In this document: positions 1 through 5,731 of the stretch, one piece after another
Layout of the letters: every line of letters starts with the position of its first letter
Numbering within the stretch: position 1 is the first letter of the stretch
Origin: Oscillospiraceae bacterium
Lineage (GTDB): Bacteria; Bacillota; Clostridia; Oscillospirales; Ruminococcaceae
Direction of reading: 5' to 3'
NCBI GenBank assembly: GCA_900752625.1
Contig: CAADWC010000206.1
Coordinates: 1-7,393, forward strand
DNA length: 7,393 nucleotides
Notes under the pieces: generated by a model
Database searches by the model: none
What the model was told of the DNA's origin: nothing
The model's input: only the letters and a program-made list of their open reading frames with translations
Made by a program: the position numbers and the translations under genes

Positions 1-337
1 CGGATTTGAAATCTTCCCTTTGCCTCTGGAAGAAAAGCAGCTTGCGAAAATAGATTTTAACGAGGGATATTCCGAAGGGATTCCTGCTTTTTACAGGTTT
101 GAATTTGAAGCCGACGAAATCTGCGACACTTTCCTTGATACAGACGGCTTCGGTAAGGGCTGTGCGTTTGTGAACGGCTTTAATCTCGGTCGTTTCTGGG
201 AAATAGGTCCGCAGAAACGGCTGTATATCCCTGCCCCTCTTCTGAAAGCAGGCAAAAACACAATAATAATCTTTGAAACGGAGGGCAGAGCGGCAAGTAA
301 AATTTATCTTGCAGACGAAAGCGATCTTGGACAGTGA
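1..337 (+). CDS. Beta-galactosidase, glycoside hydrolase family 35, C-terminal fragment
   Basis: The reading frame is open from position 2 and ends at TGA 335-337, giving about 111 residues of the C-terminus; the start and the catalytic barrel lie outside the window. The visible part resembles the C-terminal jelly-roll domain of GH35 beta-galactosidases: a segment on a beta-strand fold (FYRFEFEADE), then DTFLDTDGFGKGCAFVNG, then NLGRFWEIGPQKRLYIPAPLL, ending in a strand with IIIFE. The G-x-G-K-G-x-x-x-V-N-G and N-L-G-R-(F/Y)-W patterns are typical of the family. Such enzymes remove terminal beta-linked galactose from glycans. No catalytic glutamates can be checked here. It is separated from the phn operon by a terminator, so it is probably an independent sugar-use gene rather than part of phosphonate metabolism. 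The family call is firm; the exact substrate is unknown. Confidence 0.85.
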   Translation, partial: GFEIFPLPLEEKQLAKIDFNEGYSEGIPAFYRFEFEADEICDTFLDTDGFGKGCAFVNGFNLGRFWEIGPQKRLYIPAPLLKAGKNTIIIFETEGRAASKIYLADESDLGQ

Positions 338-352
338 GTAAATATATGCAGG

Positions 353-370
353 ACAGTTCGCCGGAGCTGT
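353..370 (+). other. Small hairpin just after the GH35 stop codon
   Basis: ACAGTTC (353-359) pairs with GAGCTGT (364-370) across a GCCG tetraloop, seven pairs with one G-U. No U-run follows, so it is not a terminator by itself. It may stabilise the 3' end of the GH35 message ahead of the main terminator. The function is inferred. Confidence 0.35.
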
Positions 371-412
371 GATTATGTAAATACAATAAATCTGAAATGA
401 TAAAAATAATAT

Positions 413-478
413 GATCCCCTTAGTGCGGATACTCGGAAAAAACCGGAACTTCCGAGGCTGTGCTAAGGGGATCTTTTT
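413..478 (+). terminator. Strong branched Rho-independent terminator after GH35 gene
   Basis: A perfect 11-bp outer stem joins GATCCCCTTAG (413-423) and CTAAGGGGATC (463-473), directly followed by TTTTT (474-478). Inside it a second stem pairs CTCGGAA (432-438) with TTCCGAG (450-456) around an 11-base loop. An A-rich tract (402-410) precedes the outer stem, so it could also work for transcripts from the other side. It ends the GH35 unit and insulates the phn promoter. It is unusually long for a simple terminator, so a structured RNA is an alternative. Confidence 0.8.
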
Positions 479-527
479 ATTAATGCAGAGCGGCGGAAGC
501 ATTTCTGATCCGCTAAATTAAATCTGA

Positions 528-558
528 ATAAAATAAGTAAATTAAAAATTTATTTTAT
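528..558. repeat. AT-rich inverted repeat upstream of the phn promoter
   Basis: ATAAAATAA (528-536) and TTATTTTAT (550-558) are a perfect 9-bp inverted repeat with a 13-base spacer. A nested palindrome TAAATT/AATTTA (538-543/547-552) lies inside. It sits about 36 bases upstream of the -35 box. It could be an operator or an UP-like A/T tract, but in such AT-rich DNA chance is a real alternative. The rest of 479-594 shows no gene. Confidence 0.3.
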
Positions 559-594
559 GAAAAACTCCTTTACTTAAATATTATCGCCGTTTGA

Positions 595-623
595 TTGAAA
601 TGAACAACAAACGAACGTATAAT
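595..623 (+). promoter_or_regulatory. Sigma-A-type promoter of the phn operon
   Basis: TTGAAA (595-600) and TATAAT (618-623) are separated by exactly 17 bases, close to the ideal housekeeping promoter. Transcription should start near 629-631, leaving a leader of roughly 48 bases before the chosen phnG start. The match is strong for an operon expected to be induced by phosphate starvation, so control may come from repression or from a site in the flanking DNA. Confidence 0.8.
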
Positions 624-634
624 TAAAAAGGTTT

Positions 635-654
635 GGAGGACGTAAAAGTCTTCC
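635..654 (+). promoter_or_regulatory. 5' leader hairpin upstream of phnG
   Basis: GGAGGAC (635-641) pairs with GTCTTCC (648-654) across a GTAAAA loop, seven pairs with one G-U. It lies about five bases from the predicted 5' end of the mRNA. It locks away a GGAGG that would otherwise look like a ribosome binding site, leaving the AAAGGA at 660-665 to serve phnG. 5'-end stabilisation is the simplest role; this is inferred. Confidence 0.45.
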
Positions 655-677
655 GTTTGAAAGGAATGATTGCTGAT

Positions 678-1109
678 ATGAACAAAATGCCCGTAAAGGA
701 ATACACCCGAATTTTAAGCGCAGCTTCGGGTGAAGATGTTGAAAAAATAAGCTCTTTGGTGAAAAACGGATATCGCATCAAGGCGGTTAAGGAGCCGCAG
801 AAAACTCTTGCCATGATAAAAATGAGAGAGCCCGTCGGCGCCAGCTTGTTTTATCTCGGGGAAGCTCTCTGCACTGAATGTATGGTAGAACTTGACGGGG
901 TTAAAGGCTTTTGCGTAATAATGGGAGACGATTTTGATAAAGCTCTCAATTGTGCGGTTATTGACGCAGCAATAAATGCAAACGTCAAGGAGCTGGACGA
1001 AATTTTTGCCGAAATCGGAAGGCTTGACGAAGCTCAGCGCAGAGCCCGCAGAAAGCTGAACGGCGAAATTATGAAATCAAGAGTTAATTTCAGCACAATG
1101 GGCGGTTAG
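678..1109 (+). CDS. phnG: C-P lyase subunit PhnG
   Basis: PhnG is a small subunit of the PhnGHIJ core complex. With PhnH and PhnI it is needed to couple a phosphonate to C1 of the ATP ribose with loss of adenine, giving ribose 1-phosphonate 5-triphosphate. The 143-residue product carries the family pattern: a middle segment with KMREPVGASLFYLGEALCTE, then AVIDAAINAN, and the C-terminal SRVNFSTM, which corresponds to the SRVDFFTM end of E. coli PhnG. I chose ATG 678 because it follows AAAGGA (660-665) by 12 bases. The frame stays open upstream to TTG 633, but that is only a few bases from the predicted transcription start and has no usable ribosome site, and ATG 687 is further from the site. 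It is the first gene of the operon, and 35-41 bases separate its TAG from phnH. Confidence 0.9.
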   Translation: MNKMPVKEYTRILSAASGEDVEKISSLVKNGYRIKAVKEPQKTLAMIKMREPVGASLFYLGEALCTECMVELDGVKGFCVIMGDDFDKALNCAVIDAAINANVKELDEIFAEIGRLDEAQRRARRKLNGEIMKSRVNFSTMGG

Positions 1110-1144
1110 TTTATATTTTTCTGAAATTCGGAAAGGATTGAATT

Positions 1145-1741
1145 TTGATAATGGAAAAAGCGTTTGATTTTGATTTTGTGCACGATACGCAGTATGTGTT
1201 CAGAAAGCTGCTTGACGCGGAGGCTCACCCTTTTAAGACCTATTCAATAGACAAAGTCGTAGGCGGTTTTGAAAGCAACTCCGTTATGTGCGCTTTGGGC
1301 TGCACGCTGCTTGATAATGAAACAAGCTTTTATGTTGAAAAGGACGCCAAGCTTGCCGCCGTCTTTACGGATCTTACTTTATCAAGGCAGGCTTCGGTGA
1401 GCGACGCGGGCTATATTTTCCTCTCATCTCAGCTTAACTACGAAACGGTAAAGGCTCTGTTTGAAAAAGCAAAAAAGGGAACCCTCGCCGATCCTCAGCT
1501 TTCCGCTTCGTTTATTATATGCTGTGACAGCATTTCTGGAAGCTGTACGGCAAGATTCAGAGGCCCCGGAATTGACGGAGTAAGGGAAATCAATACGACT
1601 TCCTACATAAAAAAGGTCTGCCGGCTTAAGCAGGAGCTTGACTGTGATTATCCCTGCGGAATAGATTTGTTTTTCGTAACTCCCGGCGGTGAAATCACAG
1701 CTTCACCCAGACTTTGCAAGCTTGAAACGGAGGTTGATTAA
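1145..1741 (+). CDS. phnH: C-P lyase subunit PhnH
   Basis: PhnH is a subunit of the PhnGHIJ core and is needed for the ATP-dependent phosphonate ribosylation step; it has no known activity alone. The product (about 196-198 residues; E. coli 194) starts with AFDFDFVHDTQYVFRKLLDA, matching the N-terminal VQDAQHSFRRLLKA of E. coli PhnH. It keeps the C-terminal GPGI and the PCGIDLFF segment (E. coli GAGI and PLGIDLIL), followed by a strand ending in the P-R-x motif (SPRLCKLE). The start is ambiguous by two codons: TTG 1145 lies seven bases after AAAGGA (1132-1137), the better spacing, while ATG 1151 is 13 bases away. Its TAA (1739-1741) touches the ATG of phnI, and GGAGG (1730-1734) within its end serves phnI, so the two are probably translationally coupled. 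Confidence 0.92.
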   Translation: MIMEKAFDFDFVHDTQYVFRKLLDAEAHPFKTYSIDKVVGGFESNSVMCALGCTLLDNETSFYVEKDAKLAAVFTDLTLSRQASVSDAGYIFLSSQLNYETVKALFEKAKKGTLADPQLSASFIICCDSISGSCTARFRGPGIDGVREINTTSYIKKVCRLKQELDCDYPCGIDLFFVTPGGEITASPRLCKLETEVD

Positions 1742-2812
1742 ATGGCTTATGTTGCTGTAAAGGGCGGCGAAAAGGCGATAGAACAATCGCTGAAGCTGCT
1801 TGAAATGTTCCATGCCTGTGAAAATAAAATTTCAGTATCGGAAATCATGGAGAATATGCCGCTTCTTATCGACAAGATAATGAGTGAAGCGGGACTGTAT
1901 GCTCCTGAATACGCAGCTCTCGCCCTTAAACAGAGCAAGGGTAGCATAGAAGAATCGGTTTTCCTTCTGAGAGCGTACAGAAGCACTTTGAAAAGAGATT
2001 ATTATTCCCTTGCAGTGGATTGCCGCAATATGCGTATTATCAGAAGAATTTCCGCCGCATTCAAGGATGTTCCCGGCGGTCAGATTTTAGGACCGACGTT
2101 TGATTATGCCCATAGACTCCTTAACTTTGATTTGCTGGAGAACGAGTGTAACCCTATGTCGGAGCAGGAGGGTTCTGAGGAATGTGACGATATTTTCTGT
2201 GCAAGAATAGATGATATTTTGCAGGCGGACGGAGTGCTTGATAAGCCGGCAGATAATAACGAAGAGCCATATGACGTGACAAGCCGTCTGCTGACGTTTC
2301 CCGCTCCCAGAAGCGCAAGGCTCCAGACCCTGACAAGAAGCGAGGAAGGCTTTCTGGAAGGAGTTGCTTACAGCGCTATGCGAGGCTACGGAGCGGTTCA
2401 CCCTACGGTCAGCGAGCTGAGAAGCGGCTATGTTCAGATCGAAATACCACATCCGCTTCACAAGGGAGAAACGATCTGTATCGGTGAAATAATGGTGACT
2501 GAGGTTGAGGCGCTCTGGCCCAGCCATACCGAAACGGACGAAGATTTTGATAAAATGACTCTTTCGGGCGGCTATGGCTGCGTAATAGGAAGAAACGAAA
2601 CAAAGGCTATCGCAATGTCGATTGCCGACGCAAGTCTTAACACTACTGGTCCCACCCCTTCGCAGGACGAGGAATTTGTTCTTACTCACGGCGACTGTCT
2701 GGAAATGCAGGGCTTTTTATCTCATCTCAAGCTGCCCCATTATGTGACGTTCCAGTCCAAGCTTGACAGAGTAAGAGAAAATAAAACGGGGGAGGAAAAG
2801 AAGAATGGATAA
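1742..2812 (+). CDS. phnI: C-P lyase core subunit PhnI (nucleosidase / phosphonate ribosyl transfer)
   Basis: PhnI is the catalytic subunit that releases adenine; with PhnG and PhnH it forms ribose 1-phosphonate 5-triphosphate from ATP and a phosphonate (EC 2.7.8.37). The 356-residue product is family length. Landmarks are the N-terminal YVAVKGGEKAIEQS, AALALKQSKG and FLLRAYRSTL, a middle PGGQILGPTFDYAHRLL, SARLQTLTRSEEGFLEGVAYS with RGYGAVHP, and the C-terminal QDEEFVLTHGD and GFLSHLKLPHYVTFQ. All have clear counterparts in E. coli PhnI. The H-x4-H in SHLKLPH corresponds to the pair reported as metal ligands there. A stretch around residues 135-170 is rich in acidic residues and poorly conserved. 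It begins directly after the phnH stop and overlaps phnJ by eight bases (ATGGATAA), which points to coupled translation of core subunits. Confidence 0.95.
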   Translation: MAYVAVKGGEKAIEQSLKLLEMFHACENKISVSEIMENMPLLIDKIMSEAGLYAPEYAALALKQSKGSIEESVFLLRAYRSTLKRDYYSLAVDCRNMRIIRRISAAFKDVPGGQILGPTFDYAHRLLNFDLLENECNPMSEQEGSEECDDIFCARIDDILQADGVLDKPADNNEEPYDVTSRLLTFPAPRSARLQTLTRSEEGFLEGVAYSAMRGYGAVHPTVSELRSGYVQIEIPHPLHKGETICIGEIMVTEVEALWPSHTETDEDFDKMTLSGGYGCVIGRNETKAIAMSIADASLNTTGPTPSQDEEFVLTHGDCLEMQGFLSHLKLPHYVTFQSKLDRVRENKTGEEKKNG

Positions 2813-3647
2813 CAAGCACTACAATTTCGGCTTTCTTGATGAAAATTCCAAGCGCGAGATAAGAAGATGCCTGCTTAAAGCGGTAGCTGTTCCGGGCTAT
2901 CAGGTTCCGTTCGGAAGCCGGGAGCTTCCTATAGGAAGAGGCTGGGGAACCGGAGGTATTCAGATTACATTATCTATTATCGGAAAATCGGACATTCTGA
3001 AGGTGATCGATCAGGGCAGTGACGACAGCGTAAACGCAGTAAATATCAAAAAGCTTATCTCTTCCTGCGCAGGCGTTGAGCTTACCACGGATTCTCAGGA
3101 GGCTACGCTTATTCAGACAAGACACAGAATTCCTGAGATACCCATGCGGGAGGATCAGATTCTGGTTTTACAGGTACCGACTCCGGAGCCGCTTCGCGTG
3201 GTAGAGCCTAAGGAATCCGTAACAAAACAGATGCACGCTGAAACGGAATACAGCACGATGTGGCTTACTCTTTATGAAGATCTGATAAAGTGCGGAAAAA
3301 TCGGTATAAGCTCGGAATATCCCGTGTTTGTGGAGAACAGGTATGTTATGAATCCAAGCCCCGTGCCGAGATATGATACGCCCAAGCTTAACGACAGCGA
3401 CGCGCTGTATCTTTTTGGTGCAGGACGTGAAAAGAAGATTTACGCTGTACCTCCCCATACATCGGTAATACCTCTGGCGTTTGAGGACGTACCTTTTGAA
3501 ACGGAAAACTTTGAAGGCAAAAAGTGCCGGCTGTGCGGAGCGGAAAATGTTTATCTGGACGAGATCGTAGACGAAACAACAGGAGAAACCGTTTACGAAT
3601 GCAGCGACACGGGATTCTGTCAGATGAGGAGGAACTGCAATGGATAA
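2805..3647 (+). CDS. phnJ: Alpha-D-ribose 1-methylphosphonate 5-phosphate C-P lyase PhnJ (radical SAM)
   Basis: PhnJ is the radical SAM enzyme that cleaves the carbon-phosphorus bond of ribose 1-phosphonate 5-phosphate, releasing an alkane (methane from methylphosphonate) and 5-phosphoribosyl 1,2-cyclic phosphate (EC 4.7.1.1). The 280-residue product carries the unusual C-terminal cluster motif C-x2-C-x21-C at Cys241, Cys244 and Cys266, then the catalytic thiyl cysteine Cys272 (CSDTGFC); these are the same residue numbers as in E. coli. The glycine radical site falls at Gly31 in AVPGYQVPFG (Gly32 in E. coli). Other landmarks are GWGTGGIQ, LKVIDQGSDD, TLIQTRHRIPE, LFGAGREKKIYAVPP and YLDEIVDETTG. 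It looks fully functional. AGGA-rich sequence ends phnI just upstream, and its last eight bases overlap phnK. Confidence 0.97.
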   Translation: MDNKHYNFGFLDENSKREIRRCLLKAVAVPGYQVPFGSRELPIGRGWGTGGIQITLSIIGKSDILKVIDQGSDDSVNAVNIKKLISSCAGVELTTDSQEATLIQTRHRIPEIPMREDQILVLQVPTPEPLRVVEPKESVTKQMHAETEYSTMWLTLYEDLIKCGKIGISSEYPVFVENRYVMNPSPVPRYDTPKLNDSDALYLFGAGREKKIYAVPPHTSVIPLAFEDVPFETENFEGKKCRLCGAENVYLDEIVDETTGETVYECSDTGFCQMRRNCNG

Positions 3648-4482
3648 TCTCAACGAAACGCCTATTCTCAGCATTAACGGGCTGACAGTAAGGTACGGAA
3701 AAGGCTGCGCCCACTGCAAAAACGGAGGCGAGCTGACAAAGAACACCTGCCCTCACTGCAAGACGGTATGGGCGGCCAATAATGTGGATATTGAACTTTA
3801 TCAGGGAGAAATCCTAGGGATAGTGGGCGAGTCCGGATCGGGAAAATCAACTCTTATGAAAAGCCTTTATTTTGACTTTCCCGTTACCTCCGGCGAAGCA
3901 TATATAAAGGATTATTACGACGGAAAACGCAATATCTTCGATATAAATCTTCAGCAGAAAAAATACATTAAGAATAATCTTATGGGTATGGTCTATCAGA
4001 ATCCGGTGCTCGGACTGAGAATGGACTATTCCTCGGCGGGCAATATTTCCGAAAAGCTTATCGCTGCGGGAGGCAGAAACTTCGGCAGAATGACTCAGCG
4101 TGCAAGGGAGCTGCTTAAGGCCGTTGAAATTTTGGAAAGCAGAATGAAAGAGCCTCCCAAGAATTTCAGCGGAGGAATGCAGCAGCGGGTGCAGATATCC
4201 AAGGCGCTTGCCAACAATCCGGCAATTCTGCTGCTTGACGAGGTAACGACCGGACTTGATCTGTCTGTTCAGGCAAAGGTGCTAGACCTTATCAGAAAAA
4301 TCCGTCAGGAATTCGGCGTATCCATTCTGCTTGTCTCCCACGATCTGGCGGTAATAAGGATGCTTGCCGACAGAACGATCGTAATGCTTGACGGCAGGAT
4401 AATCGAGAGAGGTCTCACCGACCAGATTCTTGACGACCCCCAGCACCCATACACTCAGCAGCTTGTTCATTCGCTGCTTTAG
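3640..4482 (+). CDS. phnK: C-P lyase system ABC-type ATPase PhnK with N-terminal CxxC pair
   Basis: PhnK is a soluble ABC-type nucleotide-binding protein that docks on PhnJ of the core complex; it has no membrane partner. All ABC elements are present in the 280 residues: Walker A GESGSGKST (63-71), Q-loop Gln120, signature FSGGMQQ (176-182), Walker B ILLLDE (196-201), D-loop LDLSVQ and switch His234. The C-terminal QILDDPQHPYTQQLV is the peptide-importer-like end also seen in E. coli PhnK. An insert between the first strand and Walker A carries CAHC (Cys23, Cys26) and CPHC (Cys37, Cys40), which looks like a zinc ribbon and is absent from E. coli PhnK. The signature-based fold is certain; the symbol rests on gene order and similarity to PhnK. 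GAGGAGG (3625-3631) upstream and the 8-base overlap with phnJ suggest coupled translation. Confidence 0.93.
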   Translation: MDNLNETPILSINGLTVRYGKGCAHCKNGGELTKNTCPHCKTVWAANNVDIELYQGEILGIVGESGSGKSTLMKSLYFDFPVTSGEAYIKDYYDGKRNIFDINLQQKKYIKNNLMGMVYQNPVLGLRMDYSSAGNISEKLIAAGGRNFGRMTQRARELLKAVEILESRMKEPPKNFSGGMQQRVQISKALANNPAILLLDEVTTGLDLSVQAKVLDLIRKIRQEFGVSILLVSHDLAVIRMLADRTIVMLDGRIIERGLTDQILDDPQHPYTQQLVHSLL

Positions 4483-4504
4483 GGCAATGCCGCATATAAC
4501 ATTG

Positions 4505-4547
4505 AAAGGAGGTATGCTCCCCATAGCGGAGCATGGTCGTAAAGATG
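4505..4547 (+). promoter_or_regulatory. phnM ribosome binding site with intervening hairpin
   Basis: AAAGGAGG (4505-4512) is a strong site but lies 32 bases from the best phnM start, ATG 4545. Between them ATGCTCC (4514-4520) pairs perfectly with GGAGCAT (4528-4534) around a CCATAGC loop. Folding this hairpin shortens the effective spacing to about 11 bases. A competing four-pair hairpin, GGAG (4508-4511) with CTCC (4517-4520), would hide the ribosome site. The pairing is visible; a switching role is inferred. Confidence 0.5.
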
Positions 4548-5729
4548 AGAACGGTTTTTATGAATGCGGATATCGTAACTCCCGATAGGGTTTTTGAAAA
4601 TTGCTGTATGGCAGTTGAAAAGAACGTTATTACCGAGGTAGGATATGATATAGATATTAAAAATTCCAGGGTGATCGACGTAAAAGGCAGGTATATACTT
4701 CCGGGGATTATAGATATTCACTCAGATATGATAGAAAACCTTCTTCAGCCTCGTTCAACAGCGCTTATGGATTATTAAATGGGGCTTGAAGAAGCGGAAA
4801 AGCAGCTTGCAGCATGCGGAATAACCACGATTTATCATTCGGTTTCAATGTACCGCAGCGGAAGTTGGGACAGCCGTTAAATAAGAAGCGCAAAATCTGT
4901 TGAAAAGCTTTCAAGGCTTATTAAAGAAAAGGCAGGGAAGCCACGGCTTATCAACATCAGATACCATTTAAGGTACGAGCTTGACAACGTTGAATGTTAC
5001 GACAAGGTTCTGGAGCTTATCGATAATAGATATGTAGATCTGCTTTCCATTATGGATCATCGTCCCGGACAGGGTCAGTACCGGGATCTGAGCATCTACT
5101 GCAGGCATCTACCGCAGGAGGGTAAAAATCTTTCCGACGAGGAGTTTGAAGCGCTTGTAAAAAAGGAACAGACCAAGCCTATGCTCGAGGGTGGCAGGCT
5201 TGAGAGACTTATAAAAACTGCAAGGAAAAATGGAGTTTCCGTTTCAAGCAACGACGACGACACTGTGGACTGCATAGAAAGAAACGTTTCTCTGGGAGTT
5301 TCGGTAAGCGAATTTCCCATAACTCTTGAGGTTGCCGAGGAGGCAAGCGAAAGAGGCCTTTTCACTCTGCTGGGAGCGCCAAACGTCCTGCTGGGAGGAA
5401 GCCATTCGGGAAATCTTTCGGCGCGGGAAGCGATCGAACATGGCTGCGGAGATATACTTTGCAGCGATTATTATCCGCAGTCGCTGTTGAGGGCGGTATT
5501 CTATCTGGTGAAAAACAGCGTTCTGTCCATGCCGGACGCCTGCAGGCTTGTAAGCTATAATCCTGCCAGGGCCGTAGGTATCGGCAAGCAAACGGGAGCG
5601 ATAGAAAAAGGCAAAGCCGCGGATTTTCTTATAGCTGAAACCGACGGAGACTTCTCTCCGAGACTGCTTCAGGTATGGGTATCAGGCAAAAGAGTGTTAA
5701 AGCACAAATATTTTAGCGAGGAGCGGTAA
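4545..5729 (+). pseudogene. phnM: phnM with two in-frame TAA stops (ribose 1-phosphonate 5-triphosphate diphosphatase)
   Basis: PhnM is an amidohydrolase-superfamily enzyme that removes pyrophosphate from ribose 1-phosphonate 5-triphosphate to make the PhnJ substrate (EC 3.6.1.63). One continuous frame, about 394 codons (E. coli 378), covers the family: LPGIIDIHSDMIE, QPRSTALMDY, ACGITTIYHSVSMY, SIMDHRPGQGQYRDL, VSEFPITLEVAEEA, LLGAPNVLLGGSHSGN, DILCSDYYPQSLL and YNPARAVGI. It is broken by TAA at 4776-4778 and 4878-4880 without any frameshift. Both suit an original GAA (Glu): ...LMDY-stop-MGLEE... and ...WDSR-stop-IRSAK.... A third anomaly is SNDDDT (Asn at 5250-5252), where the family has SHDD with a likely metal-binding histidine. 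The start ATG 4545 fits the usual N-terminus (MRTVFMNADIVTPD); ATG 4533 is possible. Genes on both sides are intact, and phnL begins two bases after the phnM TAA. Decay, base error, or readthrough are all possible. Confidence 0.88.
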
Positions 5730-5731
5730 AA

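Noticed and set aside
633..677. TTG 633 as the phnG start
   Set aside because: It is only a few bases from the predicted transcription start, lies at a hairpin, and adds residues not matching the PhnG N-terminus.
2087..2689. 200-codon open frame on the minus strand inside phnI
   Set aside because: It lies wholly over a conserved phnI, has no recognisable domain and no ribosome site of note; it is a shadow of codon use.
3168..3746. Minus-strand 192-codon frame across phnJ/phnK
   Set aside because: It covers the conserved cysteine region of phnJ in antisense and resembles no protein family I know.
4514..4588. 24-codon frame starting at ATG 4514 before phnM
   Set aside because: Its ATG is one base from the ribosome site and is buried in the hairpin; it overlaps phnM and shows no family signal.
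4776..4880. General reassignment of TAA to an amino acid
   Set aside because: TAA terminates phnH, phnI, phnJ, phnL and the end of phnM at normal lengths and junctions, so it is read as stop in this genome.
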